From NCBI RefSeq assembly GCF_041435495.1, contig NZ_CP108644.1, forward strand, positions 3,038,001 to 3,102,000: DNA of 64,000 bases. Direction: 5' to 3'. The position numbers and the translations under genes were made by a program. Origin of the DNA: Streptomyces sp. NBC_01116. Lineage in GTDB: Bacteria; Actinomycetota; Actinomycetes; Streptomycetales; Streptomycetaceae. How positions within the stretch are numbered: the stretch's first letter is position 1; every line of letters begins with the position of its first letter. The notes beneath the pieces were generated by a model. That model did not search any database. It saw nothing but the letters and a program-made list of their open reading frames with translations, and was not told the origin of the DNA. Positions 17,895-25,677 of the stretch are shown piece after piece.

Positions 17895-18413
17895 ATGAGA
17901 AACACGCACGAGACCGAGAACGGGACCGAGAGCGGGACCGGGGCCGCGAGCGAGACCGCGAGCGAGACCGGGGGCGGGACCGCGGTGGCCGGGAGCGGGC
18001 CCGTCCGCTTCGACACGAAGGTCGCGGTGCTGCTCCGTGACGACCTGGAGTCGTGGCAGCGCCTGAACGTGACCGCCTTTCTGGTCAGCGGCCTGGGGAC
18101 GGCGGTGCCCGAGGTGATCGGCGAGCCCTACGAGGACGCCGACTCCACCGCGTATCTGCCGATGCTCCGGCAGCCCGTGCTGGTCTTCGAGGGGGCGGAG
18201 GAGACGGTGACCGCCGCGCACGCCAGGGCGCTGTCCCGGTCGCTGGCGACGGCCGTGTTCACCGCGGACCTCTTCGGCACGGGGAACGACCGGGACAACC
18301 GGGCCGCCGTACGGGCGGTGGGGCGGGACGCGCTGGATCTGGTGGGCCTCGCCGTGTACGGGCCGCGCAACGCCGTGGACAAGGTCCTCAAGGGAGCGCG
18401 GATGCATCCCTGA
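17895..18413 (+). CDS. DUF2000 domain protein
   Basis: A 172-residue protein whose C-terminal 140 residues match the DUF2000 type (RFDTKVAVLLRDDLESWQRLNVTAFLVSG ... EPYEDADSTAYLPMLRQPVLVF). It is preceded by a low-complexity Glu/Thr/Gly/Ser tail (ENGTESGTGAASETASETG) made of degenerate GAGACCGNG codons. The ATG at 17895 has no good ribosome site, so the message may be leaderless or start later, near RFDTKVAV. It is divergent from an AraC regulator, a common pairing. Biochemical function is unknown. Confidence 0.8.
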   Translation: MRNTHETENGTESGTGAASETASETGGGTAVAGSGPVRFDTKVAVLLRDDLESWQRLNVTAFLVSGLGTAVPEVIGEPYEDADSTAYLPMLRQPVLVFEGAEETVTAAHARALSRSLATAVFTADLFGTGNDRDNRAAVRAVGRDALDLVGLAVYGPRNAVDKVLKGARMHP

Positions 18414-18575
18414 GCCCCCGGGGACCGGAGCGGAGCGCCCCGGGCTCGGTACGGGCCGGAGAAGCTGCCGGGGGAGATGACGCCCAGGGCAGTGAGCGGC
18501 GCCGGCCCGGAGGCCGCAGTTGCCCCGGGCACGGTGCGGTGGCTCCTGCGGGGCGCATGTGCCACCGGCATGCGC

Positions 18576-18611
18576 GAGGGCGGCCACTCCCGGTCGGGAG
18601 TGGCCGCCCTC
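18576..18611 (-). terminator. Hairpin terminator after hup
   Basis: A perfect 16-bp stem (GAGGGCGGCCACTCCC and complement) with a GGTC loop, 18 bp beyond the HU stop codon. It may serve the convergent DUF2000 gene too. Confidence 0.85.
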
Positions 18612-18629
18612 TGTTGCGCCGTCGAGGGG

Positions 18630-18911
18630 TTACTTGCCCTTGGCGGCTTCCTTGAGCTTCGAGCCCGCGGAGACCTTCACGCTGTAGCCGGCGGGGATGT
18701 TGATCGGGTCGCCGGTCTGCGGGTTGCGAGCGGTGCGAGCGGCACGGTGGGTGCGCTCGAAGGTCAGGAAGCCGGGGATGGTGACCTTCTCGTCGCCCTT
18801 GGCGACAATCTCACCGACGGTCTCGGCGAGCGCGGCCAGCACGGCGTCGGCGTCCTTGCGAGTCACCTCGGCGCGGTCGGCCAGGGCGGCCACCAGCTCA
18901 CTGCGGTTCAT
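18630..18911 (-). CDS. hup: HU-family nucleoid protein
   Basis: A 93-residue histone-like protein HU, which binds DNA as a dimer and bends it. The signature is complete: MNRSELVAALADRAEVTRKDA at the dimerising end and the minor-groove arm TARNPQTGDPINIPAGYSVKV, with a short basic tail (KLKEAAKGK). It is the short HU type, without the long Lys/Ala tail of Streptomyces HupS. GGGAG lies 7-8 nt before the ATG. A single-gene unit with a strong hairpin terminator after it. Confidence 0.96.
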   Translation of the reverse strand: MNRSELVAALADRAEVTRKDADAVLAALAETVGEIVAKGDEKVTIPGFLTFERTHRAARTARNPQTGDPINIPAGYSVKVSAGSKLKEAAKGK

Positions 18912-19287
18912 GTTGTTACTCCCGTGTTCTTCTTGCCTGTGAGGCGTGAGATCGAAGCCGATGCTGCCAGGGCCCTCTGACAGTCCCCGGACCCGGGTCT
19001 GATGTCAGACCCTCTCGCCCGATTACGCATCCTGCCCCCACCAGCGGCGGGAAAGCCAATCCGGAACCCTTCGGGGTCAATGAAAAGCGCCACGGTTTGC
19101 TCGTGGTGACGCTCCGTCGACTTGGCCGAGCGGTCCGCAGCGGATGCCGGGCCCCGCAGGGCCCACTGCCCGCCCACCCTAAAGGGGCGTTTGGGGCGCC
19201 GCGACCCGCGACGCGCCGTACGGCACGGGCGGGTGCGGCCCGGGGTGTCTTGCGGGTGCCCCGTGAGGGGCTGCCGAAACGGTGAGG
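18912..19287. promoter_or_regulatory. HU promoter region with an 18-bp palindrome
   Basis: A non-coding gap of 376 bp. At 18995-19012 lies GGGTCTGATGTCAGACCC, two perfect 8-bp arms with a 2-nt centre, about 85-100 bp upstream of the HU ATG and in a position to be an operator. The rest is GC-rich with a possible -35 (TTGACC) near 19078. No gene was found between it and the malic enzyme stop. Confidence 0.45.
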
Positions 19288-20718
19288 TCAGGCAGATACG
19301 GAGGGTTCGGTGCCGGTGGCGGCCTTCGCGGCGGCCCGGACGGCTCCGGCGACCGCGCCCGCCACCTTGTCGTTGAAGACCGAGGGAATGATGTAGTTCG
19401 CGTTGACCTCGTCCTCGGCGACCACGTCGGCCAGGGCGCCGGCCGCGGCGAGCATCATCTCCGTGTTGACGGTCCGGGACTGAGCGTCCAGCAGGCCGCG
19501 GAAGACACCCGGGAAGACCAGCACGTTGTTGATCTGGTTGGGGAAGTCCGAGCGGCCGGTGGCGACGACCGCCGCCGTCTGACGGGCGACCGCGGGGTCG
19601 ACCTCGGGGTCCGGGTTCGCGAGCGCGAACACGATCGCGCCGTCCGCCATCGCGGCGACGTCGTCGCCGTTCAGCACGTTCGGGGCGGAGACGCCGATGA
19701 AGACGTCGGCGCCGACGACGGCCTCCTTGAGGGTGCCGGTGACGCCCTCCGGGTTGGTGTTGTCGGCGATCCAGCGCAGCGGGGAGTCGGGGTCGGCCGC
19801 GACCAGGTCCTCGCGCCCGGCGTGCACCACACCGTGGATGTCGGCGACGACGGCGTGCTTGACGCCGGCGGCGATGAGCAGCTTCAGGATGGCCGTACCG
19901 GCCGCTCCCGCGCCGGACATGACGACCCGTACGTCCCCGATGTTCTTGCCCACCACGCGCAGGGCGTTGGTGAGGGCGGCCAGCACGACGATCGCGGTGC
20001 CGTGCTGGTCGTCGTGGAAGACGGGGATGTCGAGGGCCTCGCGGAGCCGGGCCTCGATCTCGAAGCAGCGCGGCGCGGAGATGTCCTCCAGGTTGATGCC
20101 CGCGAAGCCGGGGGCGATGGCCTTGACGATCGCGACGATCTCGTCGGTGTCCTGCGTGTCCAGGCAGATCGGCCAGGCGTCGATGCCGGCGAAGCGCTTG
20201 AAGAGGGCCGCCTTGCCCTCCATGACGGGCAGCGAGGCCATCGGGCCGATGTTGCCGAGGCCGAGCACCGCGGAACCGTCCGTCACAACTGCGACGGAGT
20301 TGCGCTTGATGGTGAGGCGGCGCGCGTCCTCGGGGTTCTCGGCGATGGCCATGCAGACCCGGGCGACGCCGGGGGTGTAGATCATCGACAGGTCGTCACG
20401 GTTGCGGATGGGGTGCTTGGACGCCATCTCGATCTTGCCGCCGAGGTGCATGAGGAAGGTACGGTCGGAGACCTTGCCCAGCGTGACGCCCTCGATGCCG
20501 CGCAGACCTTCGACGATCTCGTCGGCGTGCGAGGTGGAGGTGGCGGCGATGGTGACGTCGATCCGCAGCTTCTCGTGGCCTGAGGCGGTCACGTCGAGGC
20601 CGGTGACCGAGCCCCCGGAGGACTCCACGGCCGTGGTGAGCTGAGAGACCGCGGTGCCGCTCGCGGGCACCTCCAGCCTGACCGTCATCGAGTACGAGAC
20701 GCTGGGCGCCGTTGCCAT
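19288..20718 (-). CDS. NAD-dependent malic enzyme with N-terminal ACT-like domain
   Basis: A 476-residue enzyme converting malate to pyruvate and CO2 with NAD reduction. The first 90 residues form an ACT-like regulatory domain (MTVRLEVPASGTAVSQLTTAV). The catalytic part has YTPGVARVC, GDAWP-type IDAWPICLDTQD, FHDDQHGTAIV, the Rossmann motif VVMSGAGAAGTAIL, and ALANPDPEV. The ATG at 20718 is chosen for AAGGA 7 nt upstream; a further ATG at 20748 is possible. A structured RNA with its own terminator lies about 220 bp upstream on the same strand, and an inverted repeat lies immediately before the gene, so regulated expression is likely. Confidence 0.95.
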   Translation of the reverse strand: MATAPSVSYSMTVRLEVPASGTAVSQLTTAVESSGGSVTGLDVTASGHEKLRIDVTIAATSTSHADEIVEGLRGIEGVTLGKVSDRTFLMHLGGKIEMASKHPIRNRDDLSMIYTPGVARVCMAIAENPEDARRLTIKRNSVAVVTDGSAVLGLGNIGPMASLPVMEGKAALFKRFAGIDAWPICLDTQDTDEIVAIVKAIAPGFAGINLEDISAPRCFEIEARLREALDIPVFHDDQHGTAIVVLAALTNALRVVGKNIGDVRVVMSGAGAAGTAILKLLIAAGVKHAVVADIHGVVHAGREDLVAADPDSPLRWIADNTNPEGVTGTLKEAVVGADVFIGVSAPNVLNGDDVAAMADGAIVFALANPDPEVDPAVARQTAAVVATGRSDFPNQINNVLVFPGVFRGLLDAQSRTVNTEMMLAAAGALADVVAEDEVNANYIIPSVFNDKVAGAVAGAVRAAAKAATGTEPSVSA

Positions 20719-20757
20719 GGCCGAGTCCTTCGCTTTCCTGAGCTTCATTGCCGCACA

Positions 20758-20777
20758 TCCGGAACCTTCGTTCCGGA
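20758..20777. promoter_or_regulatory. Inverted repeat upstream of malic enzyme
   Basis: TCCGGAACCTTCGTTCCGGA: 8-bp perfect arms and a 4-nt loop, 40 bp before the start codon. A second palindrome, GGAAA-CTAC-TTTCC on the minus strand, lies about 65 bp further upstream (about 20837-20850). Either could be an operator or a leader hairpin. Confidence 0.45.
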
Positions 20778-20943
20778 CAGGCTTCCCGATCGTCGCACCT
20801 ACTGGCTGGTAGCCGGTAATGACTGCCGTCTTTCGGAAAGTAGTTTCCACCATACGAGAAACAACCCGTTCGGCGGAACCCCCAACGGGACCCGAACCGG
20901 CCGGGCGACCCCGGACACGGGGAACGGAGCCGGGAAAACAAGA

Positions 20944-20979
20944 ACAGACCCGCGCCACCAGCAGGTGACGCGGGTCTGT
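20944..20979 (-). terminator. Intrinsic terminator of the structured RNA
   Basis: An 11-bp outer stem plus a 4-bp inner stem, with T-rich sequence following on the minus strand. This is unusual for Streptomyces, where U-tracts are rare. Confidence 0.75.
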
Positions 20980-21110
20980 CTTCTTCGGTTGGGTGGCACC
21001 GACCCGCCATGCTCGCCTCGCGGCAAGTGGTCGCTCGAAGCGACGAAGGTTGGGCCCGGGGGCTTGGATCGAGCCGGTGCCAGTACCAAGGTAACAAAGA
21101 CCCCCGAGAA
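20944..21110 (-). ncRNA. Structured RNA candidate (sRNA or riboswitch-like leader) with intrinsic terminator
   Basis: On the minus strand a closing stem GGCACCG/CGGTGCC (21079-21073 with 21000-20994) encloses about 70 nt containing GCTCG/CGAGC, CAAG/CTTG and the perfect hairpin GTCGCT-TCG-AGCGAC. Just after it comes a strong terminator: ACAGACCCGCG paired with CGCGGGTCTGT plus an inner CACC/GGTG (20979-20944), followed on the minus strand by TTCTTGTTTTCCC. A copy of GCGGGTC at 21007-21001 could pair with the terminator's GACCCGC arm and so act as an antiterminator. It lies between helD and the malic enzyme gene in their direction. No Rfam class was recognised by eye. sRNA and cis-regulator remain equally possible. 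Confidence 0.6.
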
Positions 21111-21153
21111 GTGATTCCCGTGCGCCGGGTTGACTCTCCGGGCCTCTTCGGCG

Positions 21154-23535
21154 TCAGTCCCTCAGCAGGTCCGGCACCCCGCCCTCGTCCGGCATGTCCC
21201 GCTCCCCCGAGACCACCGTGAGCTGCTGCGTCGCCCGGGTCAGCGCCACGTACAGCACCCGCAGACCGGCCGGGGACTCGTCCGCGATCTCCGCGGGCGA
21301 GACGACCACCGTGGCGTCGTACTCCAGCCCCTTGGCCTCCAGGCTGCCCAGCGCCACCACCCGCTCCCCCAGCTCCGCGAGCCACTCGCGGGCCTGGGCG
21401 CGCCGGTTCATCGCGACGACCACGCCGACCGTGCCGTCCACCTCCGCGAGCAGCCGCGCGGCCTCCTCGCGGACCGTGGCGGCCAGGTCCCCCTCGCGTA
21501 CCGGCTCGAAGCGGGGCACCACCCCGGTCGAGCGGACCGCGGCCGGGGACTCCATCCCGGGCATCGCCAGCGCCAGCACCTTAGCGGCCAGCTCCGCGAT
21601 CTCCGCCGGGTTGCGGTAGTTCACGGTGAGGGTGAAGCGGCGGCGCGGCCGGGAGCCGAGCGCCTCGTCCCGGGCGGCGCCCGCCTCGTCCGGGTCGGAC
21701 CAGGAGGACTGGGCCGGGTCGCCGACGATCGTCCAGGTGGCGTGCCGGCCCCGGCGGCCGACCATGCGCCACTGCATCGGCGTGAGGTCCTGGGCCTCGT
21801 CGACGATGACGTGCGCGTACTCGGTGCGCTCCGCCGCGAGCCGCTCGGCCCGCTCCCACTGGGTCTCCTCGCGCTGCGGCATCAGCTCCTCCAGACCGGT
21901 GAGCTGGTCCAGCGGATCGGCCTCCCGCTTGCGCCTGGGCCGGTTCGGGGTGCCCAGCAGCGCCTGGAGCTCGTCCAGGAGCGCCACGTCGTGGACGGAG
22001 AGAGGCCCTTCGCCGTCGGCGTCGAGGCGCTTCAGCGACCGGGCCAGCCGGCGCGCCTCGCCCTGGTTGAGGATGCGCCGGGACCAGCGGCCGAGCCGCC
22101 GCTCGTCGGCCATCGCGGCCAGCACCCGGCGCGGCGTCAGCTCGGGCCACCAGGCGTCGAGGAACTCCAGGAACGGGGTCTCGGTGGAGACGTCCTCGTC
22201 GAACGACGAGCGCAGCTCCGCCACCAGCTGGGGGTCGGTGTACCTGCCCCGTCCGGAGGACTTGCTCCACAGGGCGTCCAGCAGCAGCTTGCGGGCGCGG
22301 GGCCGCAGCAGGTTGACCGGGGCGGTGCCGCTCAGCGCGTTGTGCCGGACGCGCTGGAGCTCGTCGGCCTCCAGCTCGACCCGGGCCCCGAAGGCGACGA
22401 CGCGCAGCCGGTCGGGGGTCGTGGCCGCGGCGCCCTGCTCGGGCTCCTCGCCGAAGGCGAGCTGGCCCGCCTCCTCGCGCGGCGCCGCGGACCGGCCCCG
22501 TTCCAGCGCGCCCCGGGCGGCCTTGCGCAGCACGTGGAGCATCCGGGAGGAGCCCTTGATCCGGGCCACCGCCGGTTCGTCGTACGTCGTGGCGCCCTGG
22601 AGGCCCGCCGCGTCGTCCGACAGCGAGCCGACCGCGCGGATCGCGACCTGGCCCTCCTCGCCGAGCGAGGGCAGCACCCCTTCGGTGTACGCGACCAGGA
22701 GCGGGGTGGGCGAGACGACCAGGATGCCGCCCGCGTACCGCCGCCGGTCCTGGTAGAGCAGGTACGCCGCCCGGTGCAGGGCGACCGCGGTCTTGCCGGT
22801 GCCGGGGCCGCCGGTGACCTCGGTGACGGAGGCGGCGGGGGCCCGGATGACCAGGTCCTGTTCGGCCTGGATGGAGGAGACGATGTCCCGCATGGTGTGG
22901 CTGCGGGCCTGGCCGAGCGCCGCCATCAGCGCGCCGTCCCCGATCACCGGCAGCTTCTCGCCGTCCAGGAACGCCGTCAGCTCCGGGCGCATCAGGTCGT
23001 CCTCGACCCCGAGGACCTTGCGGCCCTTGGAGCGGATGACCCGGCGGCGTACGACGCGGCCCGGCTCCTTCGGGGTGGAGCGGTAGAACGGGGCGGCCGC
23101 CGGGGCCCGCCAGTCGATCACCAGCGGCGCGTAGTCGGAGTCCAGGACCCCGATCCGGCCGATGTGGAGCGTCTCCGCGATATCGGCGGTGGCGTCCTCC
23201 CGTACGGTGTCGTCGGCCGGCTCGACGGAGGTGTACGCGCCGTCCGGGCCGCGCTCCCCGTCCTTGCCGAGCAGCAGGTCGATCCTCCCGAAGAGGAAGT
23301 CCTCGAACTCGCTGTTCAGCCGGTTGAGGTGGATCCCCGCCCGGAACACCTGGGCGTCCCGCTCCGCGAGCGCGCCGGGGGTACCGACCTGGCCGCGCTT
23401 GACGGCGTCGTTCATGAGAAATTCCGCCTCGTGGATCTTCTCTTCGAGGCGGTGATAAACACGGTCGAGATGCTCCTGCTCGACACCGATTTCCCGGTCC
23501 CGCAGCGATTCGACAGCGGCATCCTGCGCGGCCAC
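21154..23535 (-). CDS. helD: HelD-family RNA polymerase-associated ATPase
   Basis: A 793-residue UvrD/Rep-like superfamily 1 protein of the HelD type, which removes stalled RNA polymerase from DNA and recycles it. The N-terminal 90 residues are a charged coiled coil typical of HelD (DREIGVEQEHLDRVYHRLEEKIHEAE). Walker A is at residues 242-249 (TGGPGTGKTAVAL). A DEAQ box (VIVDEAQDLTPMQWRMVGRRG), SF1 motif III/IV (TIVGDPAQSSW) and late motifs VNYRNPAEI and YVALTRATQQL follow. The start is GTG 23535 with AAGGGGG 6 nt upstream. No rifamycin-associated element is seen upstream, so this is more likely the housekeeping HelD than the inducible HelR. Confidence 0.93.
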   Translation of the reverse strand: MAAQDAAVESLRDREIGVEQEHLDRVYHRLEEKIHEAEFLMNDAVKRGQVGTPGALAERDAQVFRAGIHLNRLNSEFEDFLFGRIDLLLGKDGERGPDGAYTSVEPADDTVREDATADIAETLHIGRIGVLDSDYAPLVIDWRAPAAAPFYRSTPKEPGRVVRRRVIRSKGRKVLGVEDDLMRPELTAFLDGEKLPVIGDGALMAALGQARSHTMRDIVSSIQAEQDLVIRAPAASVTEVTGGPGTGKTAVALHRAAYLLYQDRRRYAGGILVVSPTPLLVAYTEGVLPSLGEEGQVAIRAVGSLSDDAAGLQGATTYDEPAVARIKGSSRMLHVLRKAARGALERGRSAAPREEAGQLAFGEEPEQGAAATTPDRLRVVAFGARVELEADELQRVRHNALSGTAPVNLLRPRARKLLLDALWSKSSGRGRYTDPQLVAELRSSFDEDVSTETPFLEFLDAWWPELTPRRVLAAMADERRLGRWSRRILNQGEARRLARSLKRLDADGEGPLSVHDVALLDELQALLGTPNRPRRKREADPLDQLTGLEELMPQREETQWERAERLAAERTEYAHVIVDEAQDLTPMQWRMVGRRGRHATWTIVGDPAQSSWSDPDEAGAARDEALGSRPRRRFTLTVNYRNPAEIAELAAKVLALAMPGMESPAAVRSTGVVPRFEPVREGDLAATVREEAARLLAEVDGTVGVVVAMNRRAQAREWLAELGERVVALGSLEAKGLEYDATVVVSPAEIADESPAGLRVLYVALTRATQQLTVVSGERDMPDEGGVPDLLRD

Positions 23536-23646
23536 CGAGGCCCCCTTCTTAACAGCACTGGGCAGCCGTCAACCCTATAGCGAAGGAGGGCCCGAGCGCA
23601 CCTGTCGACCGGGAGCGATCGCGCGTCGCGCCCGGCGGGGCCCGGT

Positions 23647-24297
23647 TCACCCGCCGCCGGCCGGGGCCGCCTCCCCCCTTTCCCTGCCCGGACCGCGCCC
23701 GTCGGCCGCCCGCAGGGTCCTGCGCCGGTGCCGGGCGACCCGTTCGCGGTTGCCGCAGACCTCGCCGGAGCACCAGCGGCGCCGCCCGCCGCGCGAGGTG
23801 TCCAGGTAGAGCCGGTGGCAGTCCTCGCCCTGGCAGCGGCGCAGGGCCGCCCGCGCGGCCGGGTCGGTGAGCAGGTCCACGGCGTCCCGGGCGACGACGG
23901 CGAGGAGCGCCGCGCAGTCGGGCACGGCGCTCAGGGTCCGCACCAGGCCGCCGTCCGCGCCGCGCACCGCGCGGGGCCCCGGGGGCGCCCCGGACGCGAG
24001 GGCGTTGACCCGCTCCAGCGCCCCGTCGGCCTCGGGTCCGCCGAGCTGGGTCGCCATCAGGCAGCTCACGGCGGAGCGCAGTTCGCGGAAGCCGGTCACC
24101 CAGGTGTCGTCCAGCCCCGTCAGCGCGGTGCCCGGCGGGACGAGCCGGGCGTCGGCGAGCCACCGGGCCAGGCGCACGGGTCCGTCGAGCTGTTCGCAGG
24201 TCCCCGGCGCCCCGCCCGCGGGCTCCGTGGCCACCAGATCGAGGCAGATCCGGCCCGTGTCGAACCGCCATGTCCGCGCACCCCTGCCCGCTGCCAT
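23647..24297 (-). CDS. CGNR zinc-finger (ABATE) domain protein
   Basis: A 216-residue protein. The N-terminal ABATE-type domain (FDTGRICLDLVATEP, LARWLADARLV) is followed by a C-terminal CGNR zinc finger: CQGEDCHRLYLDTSRGGRRRWCSGEVCGNRERVARHRRR, with four cysteines spaced for one zinc and a basic helix for nucleic-acid binding. These proteins are putative transcription regulators. The ATG at 24297 has AAGGTGG about 12 nt upstream; the frame continues to 24420 without family similarity. It is divergent from a GNAT gene with about 145 bp between. Target unknown. Confidence 0.88.
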   Translation of the reverse strand: MAAGRGARTWRFDTGRICLDLVATEPAGGAPGTCEQLDGPVRLARWLADARLVPPGTALTGLDDTWVTGFRELRSAVSCLMATQLGGPEADGALERVNALASGAPPGPRAVRGADGGLVRTLSAVPDCAALLAVVARDAVDLLTDPAARAALRRCQGEDCHRLYLDTSRGGRRRWCSGEVCGNRERVARHRRRTLRAADGRGPGRERGEAAPAGGG

Positions 24298-24442
24298 GCT
24301 CCTGTCACCACCTTGGGTCACCGGTCGAACGGCCACCCCCCAGAGTGCTCCTGCCGGAGCCCGGCCGGAACCCCTGCCGCCGCCCCCGTGCGGGACCCGC
24401 CCCCGTACCGTGGCGGCCATGGATCACGAGGGGGAGACGCCC

Positions 24443-25087
24443 ATGGACCACCGCGACGGGAGCGTCGTGCACGGCCCCGGCGGGCTGCGGCTGCGCCGGT
24501 GGCACGAGGAGGACCTGTCCGCGCTGCTGGAGGCGTACGAGGATCCCGCGATGCGACGGTGGCTCGCCACCCAGGTCTCCGGAGCGGACGGGGCGGTCGC
24601 CTGGCTGGAGGCGCAGCGCAGGGGGTGGGCGACGGGCACCCGCTTCGCCTTCGCCGTGACGGAGGCCGTGCCCGGCGCCCGGCAGGACGGCGGGCGGGAC
24701 GGCGAACCGCTCGGCAACGTCGTGCTGAAGCGGCCCGAACCGGGCGACGGCCGCGCGGAGGTGGGCTATTGGACAACGTCGGCGGCGCGCGGCCGGGGCG
24801 TGGCGTCACGGGCCCTGACGGCGCTGACCGAGTGGGCGTTCACGGAGTTCACCGAACAGGGCCTGACCAGGCTGGAGTTGCTTCACCAGGTGGACAACGA
24901 GGCCTCGTGCCGGGTGGCGGAGAAGTGCGGTTACGCGCTGGCGCGGGTGATCCCGGCACTGCCGCCCGCCTATCCGCTGGACGGGCACGTGCATGTGCGC
25001 GAGGATCCCCCGGCGGCGCTCAGCCGGCCGGCGGGTCGTCGTGCAGAAGCCGCTGGAACAGGTGGTGGTCGCGCCAGCGGCCGTTGA
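24443..25087 (+). CDS. GNAT family N-acetyltransferase
   Basis: A 214-residue RimJ/RimL-like acetyltransferase that would move acetyl from acetyl-CoA to an amine. The core starts at GLRLRRWHEEDLSALLEAY; the acetyl-CoA loop is seen as TTSAARGRGVASRALTALTEWAF, followed by RLELLHQVDNEASCRVAEKCGY. The second ATG (24443) is chosen for GGGGGAG 7 nt upstream; an earlier ATG at 24419 is in frame. Its 3' end overlaps the convergent GNAT gene by 68 nt, so the last 20 residues are coded opposite that gene. Substrate unknown. Confidence 0.88.
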   Translation: MDHRDGSVVHGPGGLRLRRWHEEDLSALLEAYEDPAMRRWLATQVSGADGAVAWLEAQRRGWATGTRFAFAVTEAVPGARQDGGRDGEPLGNVVLKRPEPGDGRAEVGYWTTSAARGRGVASRALTALTEWAFTEFTEQGLTRLELLHQVDNEASCRVAEKCGYALARVIPALPPAYPLDGHVHVREDPPAALSRPAGRRAEAAGTGGGRASGR

Positions 25088-25583
25088 TGTGCAGATAGCC
25101 GGGCGCGGTGCCGATCCGCTCGAACCCGGCCTTGGCGAGCACCCGTTGGGAGGAGCCGTTGTCGGTGACGGTCGCCGCCTCGACGCGGTGCAGGCCCAGC
25201 CGGTCGCGGGCGGCGGCGCAGACCGCGCCGACGGCGGCGGTGGCGAGACCGCGTCCGGCGCGGTCCGCGTCGACCCAGTAGCCGAGGCGGGCGTTGCGGT
25301 AGGGGCCCCGCTCGATGCCGGAGAGCGTGAAGGCGCCGACCACCCGGCCGTCGTCGTCCGCGAGCACCCAGGGCATGGCCCGCCCCGCGTCCCGGTCGGC
25401 CAGCAGGGCGGTGAGCCGGGCGGCCTGGCCCTCGACGGTGTAGAAGGCGTCGGGGCGTACGGGTTCCCAGCGGCGCATGTACGCGCGGTTGCGGGTGAGG
25501 GCCGCGGCGAAGACGGGCGCGTCGGTGATCGCGACGGGGCGGAAGGTGACGTCCGGGGCGATCCGGTGGAGGTGATCGGTCAT
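25020..25583 (-). CDS. GNAT family N-acetyltransferase (RimJ/RimL type)
   Basis: A 187-residue acetyltransferase: VTFRPVAITDAPVFAAALTRNRAYMRRWEP at the start, GYWVDADRAGRGLATAAVGAVC as acetyl-CoA loop, and HRVEAATVTDNGSSQRVLAKAGFERIG. The family includes ribosomal-protein N-terminal acetyltransferases and aminoglycoside-like enzymes; this one cannot be assigned. It ends inside the convergent GNAT gene (68-nt overlap) and starts about 95 bp from the end of nnaR, in the same direction, so it may be read through from that promoter. Confidence 0.88.
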   Translation of the reverse strand: MTDHLHRIAPDVTFRPVAITDAPVFAAALTRNRAYMRRWEPVRPDAFYTVEGQAARLTALLADRDAGRAMPWVLADDDGRVVGAFTLSGIERGPYRNARLGYWVDADRAGRGLATAAVGAVCAAARDRLGLHRVEAATVTDNGSSQRVLAKAGFERIGTAPGYLHINGRWRDHHLFQRLLHDDPPAG

Positions 25584-25677
25584 CCGGTCACGCTAAGCGC
25601 TGCCCCGCCGCCGATGACGCTCCGGGCACCTCGGCGGGCGTACGGGCGGCGTTCCGGATCTCCTCGGCGGCCGTCCC

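Noticed and set aside
20944..21110. Known riboswitch classes (SAM, cobalamin, TPP, glycine, ZTP, c-di-GMP, fluoride) or SRP RNA
   Set aside because: None of their hallmark motifs, as I remember them, are present on either strand.
23536..23646. Rifamycin-associated element upstream of helD
   Set aside because: No inverted repeat of the GGGGCTT...AAGCCCC type is visible.
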